This document shows positions 55,944 through 64,000 of a stretch of 64,000 bases of DNA, piece after piece. The DNA comes from JAVZCJ01 sp964532175 (GTDB lineage: Archaea > Thermoproteota > Nitrososphaeria_A > Caldarchaeales > JAVZCJ01): the NCBI GenBank assembly GCA_964532175.1, contig CAZHGP010000001.1, forward strand, positions 49,984-113,983, written 5' to 3'. Within the stretch, counting starts at the first letter, position 1. Each line of letters opens with the position of its first letter. The notes beneath the pieces are model-generated. The model saw only the letters and a list, made by a program, of their open reading frames with translations. It did no database searches and was not told the DNA's origin. A program made the translations under genes and the position numbers.

Positions 55944-56909
55944 TTATATAATATTTACAGCATATTTTGGCTTTTCATTATGAAGTACTCTTAAAACTTC
56001 TTCAGCAACTGTTATAGACATTCTTTTACGACATTCAATAGTATTTGATGCTATATGAGGAGTTAATATTACATTCTCTAAATCTAATAAAGGATCATCA
56101 ATTGGAAAAGGTTCTTGATAGAATACATCTAATCCTGCTCCTGCTATTCCTTTTTCTTTTAATGCTTTTATTAAAGCTTTATGATCAACTATTGGCCCTC
56201 TTGCAATATTTATTAAAAATGCTGATTTCTTCATTAATGAAAATTCTCTTTCACTTATCATATTTTTAGTTTCATTTGTTAAAGGAACAGAAATTATTAT
56301 GAAATCTGATTCTTTAAGAAGATCTTCTAAATTTCTATATTCTAAATTTAATTTTTCTTCTAATTCTGTTTTTCTTATTATATCATAGTATAATATTTTC
56401 ATTTTAAAACCTTTTGCTCTTTCAGCAACTTTAGTTCCGATTCTTCCTAATCCAATGATACCAATTGTTTTATTATAAATATCTGTTCCCATAAATAAAT
56501 CAGATTCCCATTTTTTGTTTTTCATATGGTAATGTGCTTTACATATTTTTCTTGCTAAACAAAGTAATAGAGCAAAAGCATGATCTGCTACAGTTTCTTC
56601 AAGAACTGGTGCAATTGTAACATATATTCCCTTTTTTGTAGCTACTTGAACATCAACATTATCATAGCCTACACCATATCTAGCAATTACTTTAAGTTTT
56701 GGTAAAGATTCAATAATTTCTTTAGTAATTTTCTCTACATTGCCAGTAACTATTAAAGCATCTGCATTTATTGCATTATTTATAATATCTTCATTAGTAA
56801 GCATGCTTGGATGCTTTTTTGAAATAATAACATTAGCTTCTTTTTCTAATATTTTAATACCATCTTCATGAATTGGTGCAGTTATAAAAACATTAAATTT
56901 CTTTACCAT
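55944..56909 (-). CDS. D-2-hydroxyacid dehydrogenase, phosphoglycerate dehydrogenase-like
   Basis: NAD-dependent 2-hydroxyacid dehydrogenase, 321 residues. Nucleotide-binding GIIGLGRIGTKVAERAKGF (about 151-169). The catalytic triad segments are NIARGPIVDHKAL (Arg), a Glu about 30 residues on, and LTPHIASNT (His). It lacks the C-terminal ACT regulatory domain of full-length SerA. Could be the serine-pathway enzyme or a glyoxylate/hydroxypyruvate reductase. Confidence 0.88.
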   Translation of the reverse strand: MVKKFNVFITAPIHEDGIKILEKEANVIISKKHPSMLTNEDIINNAINADALIVTGNVEKITKEIIESLPKLKVIARYGVGYDNVDVQVATKKGIYVTIAPVLEETVADHAFALLLCLARKICKAHYHMKNKKWESDLFMGTDIYNKTIGIIGLGRIGTKVAERAKGFKMKILYYDIIRKTELEEKLNLEYRNLEDLLKESDFIIISVPLTNETKNMISEREFSLMKKSAFLINIARGPIVDHKALIKALKEKGIAGAGLDVFYQEPFPIDDPLLDLENVILTPHIASNTIECRKRMSITVAEEVLRVLHNEKPKYAVNII

Positions 56910-57027
56910 AATTCTTCTTTATTTATTTTTTGTTCTATAATTTAAGTTTTCCTATTTCTAATAAAATTTATTTATGGATTTGAATTTTTGATACTGCATA
57001 TTTAAAAATTTTCTTTTTTATAATTTT

Positions 57028-57723
57028 TTAATTTAAATATTTTTTTAATATTTCTATTACTCTATTTGGATAATCACTACTTATTATATCTACTTTTAGT
57101 TTTATCATTTTTATTATATCAATTTCTTCATTAACAGTCCAAGAATTAATTTTAATATCATTTTTATGACATTGTTTTATAATATCTTTATCTATAAATT
57201 CATAACGTAAACAAAGCAATTTAGTTTTTGTTGATTTTGCTATTGAAATAGGATTAACAGGTCTTCCTGAAAATATAGCACCAGTATTTATTTTCTTATA
57301 ATTTTCTTTTATTTTTCTTAAAACATTATGCCAAAATGATACTATAATTACTTTATCTTCTATTTTTTCTTCTTTAATTTTCTTTATAACATCTTTAGCT
57401 ACTTCAACTTCTTTTAATTCGATTACTATTATTGGTTTTTTATCTTTTAAAAAATCTATTACTTCTTCAAAAGATGGAATTTTTTCTCCTAATCCAGCAT
57501 CTAATTTTCTTAAATCATTAAAATTATAATCTTTAACAAAACCTTTACCATTCGTAGTTCTATCAACTTTTGAATCATGAATAACAACAAGCTTTTTATC
57601 TTTAGTCATTCTAACATCAAATTCAATCATATCAACTCCTAATTCTAAAGCTCTTTTAAAAGCTCTAAGTGTATTTTCAGGTTCTAAACCAGCACATCCT
57701 CTATGACCTAAAACTAGAACCAT
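57028..57723 (-). CDS. Glycerophosphodiester phosphodiesterase
   Basis: TIM-barrel GDPD enzyme, 231 residues, hydrolysing glycerophosphodiesters to glycerol phosphate. LGHRGCAGLEPENTLRAF at the N terminus holds the HR and E-N catalytic/metal residues, followed by EFDVRMTKDKKLVVIHD with E, D and the second catalytic His. C-terminal NSWTVNEEIDI is typical. No signal peptide, so it is cytosolic. Probably part of lipid turnover; single gene. Confidence 0.93.
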   Translation of the reverse strand: MVLVLGHRGCAGLEPENTLRAFKRALELGVDMIEFDVRMTKDKKLVVIHDSKVDRTTNGKGFVKDYNFNDLRKLDAGLGEKIPSFEEVIDFLKDKKPIIVIELKEVEVAKDVIKKIKEEKIEDKVIIVSFWHNVLRKIKENYKKINTGAIFSGRPVNPISIAKSTKTKLLCLRYEFIDKDIIKQCHKNDIKINSWTVNEEIDIIKMIKLKVDIISSDYPNRVIEILKKYLN

Positions 57724-57857
57724 GAATTTTTTTATGTGATGCTCTTAATAAAGCTTTTTTATCCTTTTTTTAATAGCAAAATGAATTGGAATAATTATAT
57801 GATTTTTTAAAATCAAAAATTTTAATACTTGGTTAAGTAATGTTTTTTTAGAGAAAA

Positions 57858-58499
57858 TTGAGTATTGAAGAAATAGAAGCATTTGATTTAATTGTTTTGA
57901 AAAATATTGCAGAAGGATTAAATAAAATTTCTCTCATAGCTGAAAAACTTAATGTTAATGAAAATGAAATAAGTATTTCAATTTCCAAATTAATTTTGAA
58001 TGATTTAATAGAAATTGAAACTAAAAAACGTAGATTATTGAGTGAAGAAACAATTTATAAAATAAAAGATAAAGGATTAAAAATATTAGAAGAGAAAAAA
58101 GATTTAATAAAAGAAAAAGAAATTGAGTATTATAAAAAATTTGAAAAATTATTTCCTATTGAAATTTTAAAAGAAGAAATTGAAGAAGTTAGAGAAGTCA
58201 AAAAAGAAGAAATTTCTGAAATAGAAGAAAATATTTTAATTTTATTATATGAAAAAAAGGAAATAATAAATGAAAATTTAAAGAATGATTTAAAGAAAAG
58301 ATTTAATAAAGAATATGATTATTATGAAATAAATGAAGCATTAGAGAAGCTTTTATCAAATGGATTAATAGCAATAAAAAGTGCTTTTACTGCAGTAATA
58401 TTTTTCACAACTTATTCAAAAATTGTTTATGGATTAACAGATAAAGGATACGAATTTATTGAAAAAATAATTAAGAATAAACAAAAATCTTCTTATTAA
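57858..58499 (+). CDS. Protein with two winged-helix regions
   Basis: 213 residues. An N-terminal winged helix (about 5-75; ISLIAEKLNVNENEISISIS) is followed by an acidic, coiled linker (about 78-130) and a second winged-helix-like domain (about 131-205) ending VYGLTDKGYEFIEKI. Probably a transcription regulator; both domains could act in DNA binding or dimerisation. The start is TTG 57858. Unnamed family; convergent with the caspase gene. Confidence 0.65.
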   Translation: MSIEEIEAFDLIVLKNIAEGLNKISLIAEKLNVNENEISISISKLILNDLIEIETKKRRLLSEETIYKIKDKGLKILEEKKDLIKEKEIEYYKKFEKLFPIEILKEEIEEVREVKKEEISEIEENILILLYEKKEIINENLKNDLKKRFNKEYDYYEINEALEKLLSNGLIAIKSAFTAVIFFTTYSKIVYGLTDKGYEFIEKIIKNKQKSSY

Positions 58500-58524
58500 A
58501 AAATAAAAAGGGAGATAATTTAAA

Positions 58525-59430
58525 TTATGGAAGTAAATCATTTTCAAACGAATCACTTATTGTAGGAGTTTGTGGTACAACGGAAGGAACATTAGCTTTT
58601 GCATAATCAAAAGCTTCTTCTATTGTTGCTGGTTCATCTCCTTCTACTTCAGTGTAATCATGAATATTTGCCTTGCCTTGTAACATTCCTTCATCAACAA
58701 AATAGTATGTAAATACTCCATTTCCTAGAGTAGAACTTTCATACGATAATCCATTCTCAGTAGATGCCATAACAATAATTCTTCCATTAGCTTTTAAATC
58801 TGTCATTCCGCCTGCGTAACAAGAGTCAAAAATGAAAATTATTCTTGAGGTATCAAAATTTGCAAATAATGCTTTTAATTCTCCATCCCAAATTAAACTC
58901 TCAGCTGTACATTCATAAGGAACTATAGCTTCATCAATAGTTTCTTTATCTCCATCATTTGCTTTACCTCTTGCACCATGGCCGCTATAAAAGAAAATAA
59001 CTTCATCTCCTTCTTTTTCATTATTTCTTAGCCAATCAATAGCACGTAATATATCTTCCTTGGTAGCATTATTTGTTGTATAATCAGATATTAATAATAG
59101 TATATGGTCTCGATAATATCCATATACATTAACTAAAACATTAAGCATATCTAAAGCATCATCATCTGCATATTCAATGTCATTTTCTTCTCCATCATAA
59201 TCTGAAATTCCTATAATTATAGCCCATCTTTTTTCTGGAGAAGGCGGAAGTGTTCCTAAAATACCAGTTGCAATTAATGGAGTAGGTTTACCTTTGCCTT
59301 TAGAACCTTTAATAGTAATCTTAGGTGTTATTTCTACATCTGAAGCTTTATTATTGTCTGCATATGCTATTGGCATTAAGAAAATACTCATAGAAATTAT
59401 TAATAATATGAAAAATGCGAATTTTTTCAA
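58525..59430 (-). CDS. Secreted caspase-like (C14) protease
   Basis: 301 residues with an N-terminal signal peptide (about 1-24, hydrophobic core FAFFILLIISMSIFLMPIAY). The caspase/metacaspase fold starts at WAIIIGISDYDG (about 69-80). The catalytic His is H151 in FFYSGHGARG and the catalytic Cys is C204 in IFDSCYAGGM. An acidic EENDIEYADDDA loop may bind calcium. It would act outside the cell or on its surface, cleaving after basic residues if metacaspase-like. There is no membrane anchor at the C terminus. Confidence 0.9.
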   Translation of the reverse strand: MKKFAFFILLIISMSIFLMPIAYADNNKASDVEITPKITIKGSKGKGKPTPLIATGILGTLPPSPEKRWAIIIGISDYDGEENDIEYADDDALDMLNVLVNVYGYYRDHILLLISDYTTNNATKEDILRAIDWLRNNEKEGDEVIFFYSGHGARGKANDGDKETIDEAIVPYECTAESLIWDGELKALFANFDTSRIIFIFDSCYAGGMTDLKANGRIIVMASTENGLSYESSTLGNGVFTYYFVDEGMLQGKANIHDYTEVEGDEPATIEEAFDYAKANVPSVVPQTPTISDSFENDLLP

Positions 59431-59552
59431 ATTTTTTACCTCTTTTTATTTTTAAATTCTTTATTGCAGTATTTAAACTTTCTCTTTAATTATAATTCTG
59501 TATATTGACTATCTCCTTTTTTAAATTTTTGGAGATATTTATTTTTTTGAAT

Positions 59553-59879
59553 TTATTCTTTCTTAAGTTCATTATCAAGCCATTTTAAATAATCTTTATT
59601 ACCTGAAATTATTGGCATAGCTATAATTTCTGGAATTTCATATGGATGAATTTCTTTAATTGATTTTTCAATTTCTTCATAAAGATTTTTCTTGCTTTTT
59701 ATGATACATAACCATTCTTGTGAAGTTTCTATTTTGTTTTTCCACCAATAAATACTTGATATTGGTCCTATTATTTGAATACAACCAGCTAATCTTTTCT
59801 CTATTAATGATTTAGCTATTTTTTCAGCATCTTCTTTATTTTCTATAGTTGTAAAAATTTGAATATATTCTTCTTTCAT
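59553..59879 (-). CDS. cutA: CutA1 divalent-cation tolerance protein
   Basis: 108 residues, the usual size of this ferredoxin-like trimer. QIFTTIENKEDAEKIAKSLI, LAGCIQIIGPISSIYWWKNK and the near C-terminal HPYEIPEIIAMPI are the family signatures. The conserved Cys and His are present. The biochemical role is unclear in general; it is linked to copper tolerance in E. coli. Confidence 0.95.
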   Translation of the reverse strand: MKEEYIQIFTTIENKEDAEKIAKSLIEKRLAGCIQIIGPISSIYWWKNKIETSQEWLCIIKSKKNLYEEIEKSIKEIHPYEIPEIIAMPIISGNKDYLKWLDNELKKE

Positions 59880-59976
59880 GTTTTCTCTTTTCTTATTTAG
59901 AAATTTTTATATTTAAAATTTTGATTATAAAAAATATTGATTTGCAATAAGTGTGTTTTATTTCAAATTTAAATAT

Positions 59977-60000
59977 AAGATTCTAAAATCTTTTTTTTTT
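59977..60000 (+). terminator. Terminator-like hairpin with T run before larA
   Basis: AAGATT, four-base loop, AATCTT, merging into ten Ts (59991-60000). It sits immediately upstream of larA rather than after a gene, so it could terminate stray transcription or act as an attenuator for larA. Confidence 0.4.
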
Positions 60001-60004
60001 GAAA

Positions 60005-61279
60005 ATGGAGAAAATGAAAATTTCAATTCCTTATGGCTTATCTATAAAAGAATTTGAAATAGAAAAAGAGAGAATTTTAAATTATATTCAACATCCTTTA
60101 CGAAAATATCCAAATTATAATGAAGAAGAAAATGAAATTAAGAATGCTCTTTTAAATCCTATAGGTTGTGAAAGAATTAAAGAATTTTGTAATGAAAAAT
60201 CTAAAATTGTTATATTGATTGATGATTGGACAAGGCCAACTCCAGCTTATAAAGTTATTCCATTTATTTTAAAAGAAATGAAAGAAGCAAATGTGAAAAA
60301 TGAAAATATATCTTTTATTATTGCTAGAGGTACTCATAGAAAACCTTCTAAAAAAGAGATTATTGAAAAAATTGGTAAGGATATTTTTGAAAAATATATT
60401 TTAAAAATACATGATTGTGATAAAAATCTTGCTTATATTGGAAAAACTTCTAGAGGAACTCCAATATGGATAAATGAAGAAGTTTTGAATGCTGATTTTA
60501 GAATTTCTATTGGAAGTGTAGTTCCTCATCCTCTTGCAGGTTATGGTGGAGGTGCAAAGATTATTACTCCAGGAGTTTCAGGAAGAGAAACGATTAATTA
60601 TAATCATAGTTTAGTAAATGAACCAAATGTTAATGTAGGAATTACTAATGGAAATCCTATAAGAGAAGATATGGAAGAAATTGCAAGAAAAGCAAAATTG
60701 GATTTTAGCATAAACCTTATTTTAAATGAAAGAAGAAGTATTATTAAAGCATTTTGTGGAGATTTTATAAAATCTCATAGAGAATGTGTTAAAGAATATG
60801 AAAAAATTTATGGTGTAAAAATTCATGAGAAAGCTGATATTTTAATACTTGGTTCATGTCCAAGAGATGCAACTTTTGGACATGCTACATTTGCATTATA
60901 TTCTGCTATTCCATTAGTAAAAGAAGGAGGAACAATAATTTTAGTAGCACCATGTTTAGATGGACCAGGAAATCGTTTAGAAAGGCTTGCTTTTAAAGAA
61001 CTTGCATACATAGAGCCGGAAGAACTTATTAAACAAATAAAAGAAGGGATAATAGAAGCTTCTGGAGGAGCATTTGATTATTGCTATTCTAAAGTTTTGA
61101 AAAGAAATAAAATTATTTTAGTTTCAGATAATTATAAAAGGAATGAAGCTGAAGAGCTTGGTGTTAATTATGCAAATTCAATAGAAGAAGCATTGGAAGA
61201 TTCTTTTGAATATCATGGAAAAGATGCAAAAGTTACAATAGCGCCATATGGTGGAATGACGATTGTTTTACAAAAATAA
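60005..61279 (+). CDS. LarA-family nickel-pincer racemase/epimerase
   Basis: LarA enzymes use a nickel-pincer nucleotide, covalently bound to a lysine, to racemise lactate and related hydroxyacids. About 424 residues. Numbering from the TTG at 59999: LIDDWTRPTP at 73-82, H113 in RGTHR, H177 and K187 in HPLAGYGGGAKII, and H203 in NYNH correspond to the catalytic set, with K187 as the pincer lysine. The start is ATG 60005 or 60014. No larB, larC or larE cofactor genes are in the window, so the substrate and cofactor source are unknown. Confidence 0.88.
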   Translation: MEKMKISIPYGLSIKEFEIEKERILNYIQHPLRKYPNYNEEENEIKNALLNPIGCERIKEFCNEKSKIVILIDDWTRPTPAYKVIPFILKEMKEANVKNENISFIIARGTHRKPSKKEIIEKIGKDIFEKYILKIHDCDKNLAYIGKTSRGTPIWINEEVLNADFRISIGSVVPHPLAGYGGGAKIITPGVSGRETINYNHSLVNEPNVNVGITNGNPIREDMEEIARKAKLDFSINLILNERRSIIKAFCGDFIKSHRECVKEYEKIYGVKIHEKADILILGSCPRDATFGHATFALYSAIPLVKEGGTIILVAPCLDGPGNRLERLAFKELAYIEPEELIKQIKEGIIEASGGAFDYCYSKVLKRNKIILVSDNYKRNEAEELGVNYANSIEEALEDSFEYHGKDAKVTIAPYGGMTIVLQK

Positions 61280-61669
61280 TATTTAGATTAAAATTTAAAT
61301 ATTTTATTTCTCATATATTAGATTTACTGCTTCTTTTATCTATTCTTCATTCATTTTTAATTACACTATTCAACATAATGTTTTGAATCAATTTGATTGA
61401 GTTAAGATCGCTAAAAGAGAAAGAGCTTGGAAGAGAATTAAGTAAAGAAGAGCGATAAGTTATAATGGCTTTAAAGGATTTCAATTTTTAAGAATTCTGA
61501 ATATGTTTTCAAGCAATTCAAATTAATACTTTTTCTATAGATCTTTCAATTAAGAGCATGAATAGAATAAAGCAAAAACTTAATTAAAAACTTCTTAAGA
61601 TTAGTAATTTTTTGCCAAAAAATATTAAAAGGTGAACTTTTAAATAATGCCTTATAAATAATAATTAAG
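61280..61669. other. Gene-poor stretch with a possible coding remnant
   Basis: 390 bp between larA and the AbiE pair. The only protein-like segment is 61393-61458 (+), where a TTG-initiated frame encodes 21 residues ending LKEKELGRELSKEER, which could be a decayed gene end. GGTGAG just before 61679 is the abiEi ribosome binding site. Otherwise A+T-rich with no recognisable RNA. Confidence 0.4.
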
Positions 61670-61678
61670 GTGAGTGGA

Positions 61679-62544
61679 GTGGCAAAATACTTAGAGTATT
61701 TTAACGAAAAGTTAAGGAAAAAGTATGCTGGCTGCTTAGTTAAGGTTAAAGATATAGAAAAGATTGAACCTAATGCTAAAGAGTACTTGAATAAATTAGC
61801 AAAAGGCGGATTGATAGAAAGGGTTAAATGGGGTTGGTACTGGATTCCGGACAAGATTAAAGATCCTTGGGATTTTTTAGAGAAGGATAAAGGGTTTAAA
61901 ATAATTTCATGTCAAACATCTGCCTCCTTATGGAATAATGATTTTGTTCATAGAGATACCTATTCATTAAAAGTTTCTAACAAATCCTATGGTAAAGCTT
62001 TAGAGGAGTTTGCTAAGAAAAGAGGATGGAGATTTCAAGTAGAGTATTTACCTAAACCAATAAGCTATAGAAAAGTAGGCAAGTTGTTTATTGAGGATAT
62101 AGATGAAACAATAATTGAATGTATGAAAAGATGGGCTTTTATGGATGCTTTTGCAACATTATACTTAAATAGAGATAAAATAAGATTAGAAGATTTAATG
62201 AAAAGAAGCCATTGGAAGAGAATTGAGAGAACAGATATCAGGATAAGGCAAGCTTTAAAGTATGGTNNNNNNNNNNNNNNNNNNNNNNNNNNNNNNNNNN
62301 NNNNNNNNNNNNNNNNNNNNNNNNNNNNNNNNNNNNNNNNNNNNNNNNNNNNNNNNNNNNNNNNNNTTGGAAGAGAATTGAGAGAACAGATATCAGGATA
62401 AGGCAAGCTTTAAAGTATGGTTGTAGCTTAATTAATGAATTGATTGGCAAAGAGGTTTTTAAAGTCCAGAAATCAATGTTAAAAGATAAATACATTAAGC
62501 GTGAGATAGAAGAAGCTACTGAAAGAGTTGTCGAGCTTGGCTAG
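61679..62544 (+). CDS. AbiEi-type antitoxin, interrupted by the assembly gap
   Basis: Transcriptional antitoxin of a type IV (AbiE) system. An N-terminal winged helix (KYLEYFNEKLRKKYAGCLVK; KEYLNKLAKGGLIERVKWGW) is followed by the C-terminal domain (FKIISCQTSASLW; ALEEFAKKRGWRFQVEYLPK). The 100-N gap at 62267-62366 falls inside it, but the 55 bases before and after are identical. Merging the copies keeps the frame and gives about 236 residues ending RVVELG at TAG 62542-62544. The start is GTG 61679 behind GGTGAG. AAG, AGG and GGG codons are more frequent than in the rest of the window, hinting at transfer. Confidence 0.72.
62212..62266 (+). repeat. 55-nt end repeat, left of scaffold gap
   Basis: Identical to 62367-62421. 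The 55 bp length and the position at both gap edges indicate two contigs sharing a terminal k-mer, not a biological repeat. Confidence 0.9.
62267..62366. other. 100-N scaffold gap
   Basis: Exactly 100 Ns, the conventional unknown-size gap. The flanks overlap, so the true genome probably has no missing sequence here. Confidence 0.97.
62367..62421 (+). repeat. 55-nt end repeat, right of scaffold gap
   Basis: Second copy of 62212-62266; after collapse the abiEi frame continues from KYG into CSLINELIG. Confidence 0.9.
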
Positions 62545-63266
62545 ATATATTGAAATCGTGAGAAGAAGAAATTGCTAGAATAATAAAATTCCTATCCGAG
62601 AAATCAAATTGTTTTGAGGATCTTAAGTTAATTCTAATAGGAGGATATGGGCTAAGGGCATTCATCCCTTTTGTTAGGTCGACTAGAGATTGTGACTTTG
62701 TATTAAAAAAAGAGAATTGGAATTTAGATAAAATAAAGGAATGGTTAAGTAAAGAAGTTTTAATTGAAATTTTTGAGAAGAAGAATTCTTCAGGATATAT
62801 GAGATGTATTAAGCTAATAAAAGTTAGAAGAATTATTAGGATTTCATTAGATTTTATGGAAGGAGAAGTAACTGGAAGAGCAAAAAAGGATAGAATAATG
62901 ATCGATGAGAAATTTGTTTTAAACTCTTTGAAGACAAGGATTAAAGTAGCTGATAGAGAAATTGAAGTAAGAGTTCCAAGTTATCTTGACTATTTTATTC
63001 TTAAGGTAGTTTCAGGTAGAGCAAGCGATGCTAGAGATATAGCAACTCTTGTATGGAAGAATGGATTACCTAAACGATTAAAAGAAAGGGTTAAAGAAAT
63101 AATGCCTTATCCAGAAGTATTTAGAGAAAAACTTAGAGAATCAATATTACCGACAATCAAAGATAAAAGGTTCCTACACTCTTGGAGAGGAACTTTCATG
63201 ATAACAGAACTTAACGAAGAAATTAAGAAACAGATTATAGAAAAATTATCTAAACTAAACTTTTGA
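62537..63266 (+). pseudogene. AbiEii-type nucleotidyltransferase toxin, frameshifted near its start
   Basis: The AbiEii/DUF1814 toxin frame runs open from 62562 to TGA at 63264-63266 and contains the nucleotidyltransferase core LIGGYGLRAF...STRDCDFVL (GG, then D-x-D) and VPSYLDYFILKVVSGRASDA. No ATG, GTG or TTG begins this frame early. A TTG at 62537, overlapping abiEi by 8 nt, starts ARYIEIVR in another frame and hits TAG at 62576. Dropping one A in the AGAAGAAGAA run (62561-62570) joins them into 242 residues. It is either a true mutation or an assembly error next to the gap. Confidence 0.65.
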
Positions 63267-63640
63267 AAATACGTAAGGAAATAATTTAGCTAAAAATTCA
63301 TGAACTTCTTTCTTATTTTTTTCCTTCTTTTTAATAAAATATAAAGGCCATTCTAATCCTTTCTTTTTAAGCATTTTAATCTAGGGATTGTTTTTAAGAT
63401 GACTTAGAAGGTTTTAATCGATTTCATGCTTATTTATCTCTTCTTCTAATTTAAATGGCTTTAAAGTTTCACTTACTTTGCTCGCTTCTTAATCTCTTCC
63501 TTACTTTTGTAAAATTCAAGAGCATTAGAAAACTACATTTCTGTTTAATGCTTATAGTGCGGATCATTAAGCTTAGTTGATATCTCATTATATTCTATAG
63601 GCAACTGTTCGACAAAAAATTTCAAACGTTGGTATGGAAC
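63255..63640 (-). pseudogene. Decayed unknown gene on the minus strand
   Basis: Reading minus strand, protein-like pieces follow one another with shifts and stops: RLKFFVEQLPIEYNEISTKL (about 63624-63550), SNALEFYKSKEEIKKRAK, SETLKPFKLEEEINKHEID, then MLKKKGLEWPLYFIKKKEK from ATG 63374 to TAG 63255. At least two in-frame stops (TAA, TAG) and two frame changes interrupt it. I do not recognise the family. Its 3' end overlaps the toxin gene end. The debris suggests relaxed selection in this accessory patch. Confidence 0.45.
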
Positions 63641-63982
63641 AATTCATAGAAAATGAAGACTTAATAGATGTAAGTGAACGTAACTTACAAGTAGCAATAG
63701 AGGATACAATAGATGTAAGTGAAGCCATTATTGCGTATATGAAATGGAGAATCCCAAAATCATATAAAGAAATTGGGACAATATTATTAGAAAATAAGGT
63801 AATAGATGAAATTTTAAGTGAATATTTTAAAGATGCAATAAATTTAAGGAATATTTTAGTTCATAATTATATATCTAGCACCGAAAGAATTGTACAATAA
63901 TATTAAAAATTTTATTAATTCATTAACTAATATAATGGGTAACATTATAAATTATATGCAAGAGAAGAAAATAGATCCATAA
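63634..63982 (+). pseudogene. HepT-like HEPN toxin, frameshifted
   Basis: DUF86/HepT-type HEPN RNase. SERNLQVAIEDTIDVSEAII and the catalytic R-x4-H motif in LRNILVHNY (with the following Tyr) are visible. The first frame stops at 63900, but the next frame carries on as ELYNNIKNFINSLTNIM to TAA 63980-63982; a one-base shift near 63870 would restore about 115 residues. The N terminus is also shorter than the usual HepT (about 140). The MntA antitoxin partner is not in the window. Confidence 0.6.
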
Positions 63983-64000
63983 TATGCCAGAATTTTTAAT

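Noticed and set aside
62212..62421. A biological direct repeat or mobile-element target duplication
   Set aside because: Exact 55-nt identity at the two edges of a 100-N gap is better explained by overlapping contig ends.

Overview
The window is 64 kb of an A+T-rich archaeal chromosome, roughly three quarters A+T by eye. The archaeal assignment rests on GatD/GatE amidotransferase, a two-ring Cdc48/VAT ATPase, NurA-HerA, archaemetzincin, an Lrp-type regulator, a UPF0282 protein, GGTGA-type ribosome binding sites and TATA-type promoters. A tungsten-type aldehyde:ferredoxin oxidoreductase and HypF suggest an anaerobe, possibly thermophilic. I cannot place the lineage from this window. No rRNA, tRNA, CRISPR array or insertion sequence was seen. 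A 100-N scaffold gap whose two flanks are an identical 55-nt sequence shows that this is a draft or metagenome assembly.

Layout. 0-5.4 kb: a frameshifted unknown gene, cysS, a nucleotidyltransferase-kinase fusion, a small membrane protein, archaemetzincin and a methyltransferase. 5.4-10.7 kb: an aminotransferase, then deoC-gatD-gatE as one overlapping operon. 10.8-15.2 kb: three small winged-helix proteins, a ferredoxin plus AOR pair, then a fourth related winged-helix protein on the other strand. 15.3-18.4 kb: nurA-herA and a nitroreductase. 18.4-30.2 kb: a 19-residue lysine-rich microprotein, hypF, an M29 peptidase, dCMP deaminase, valS, UPF0282, a membrane zinc-ribbon protein, dUTPase, and a winged-helix regulator co-transcribed with cdc48. 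30.4-36 kb: a cyclic-2,3-diphosphoglycerate-synthetase-like GTPase, AlaX, a HAD phosphatase, an MFS transporter and a polysaccharide flippase. 36-42.9 kb: a six-gene diaminopimelate/lysine operon (dapA-dapB-lysC-lysA-dapF-dapL) divergent from an Lrp regulator, with a palindrome in the shared promoter.

42.9-51.4 kb: a nucleoside phosphorylase, two radical-SAM proteins plus a lipoate ligase (the archaeal LipS1/LipS2-type lipoylation set), a VIT-like transporter, a second nitroreductase, an AbrB protein, a polyprenyl synthase, a VapBC pair and a DUF763 protein. 51.4-61.3 kb: an AroM-like protein; queT preceded by a G+C-rich structured leader that looks like a translational riboswitch; an adenosine-specific kinase; TldE; a second VapBC pair; a 2-hydroxyacid dehydrogenase; a glycerophosphodiesterase; a secreted caspase-like protease; CutA; and a LarA-type racemase. 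61.3-64 kb is a decaying accessory patch with different codon use: an AbiE-type toxin-antitoxin pair broken by the gap and a frameshift, a stop-riddled reverse-strand remnant, and a frameshifted HepT-like toxin.

How it fits together. Most of the window is housekeeping: tRNA charging and editing (cysS, valS, gatDE, alaX), lysine synthesis, nucleotide salvage (deoC, phosphorylase, dCMP deaminase, dUTPase), lipoate synthesis and DNA end processing. The strongest candidate for something undescribed is the queT leader (about 52605-52671). It has a nested hairpin whose loop is complementary to the queT Shine-Dalgarno sequence, an arrangement like bacterial preQ1-II riboswitches but in an archaeon. 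Others worth attention are the family of small winged-helix proteins around the AOR operon, the microprotein, and the regulator-cdc48 operon with paired operators.
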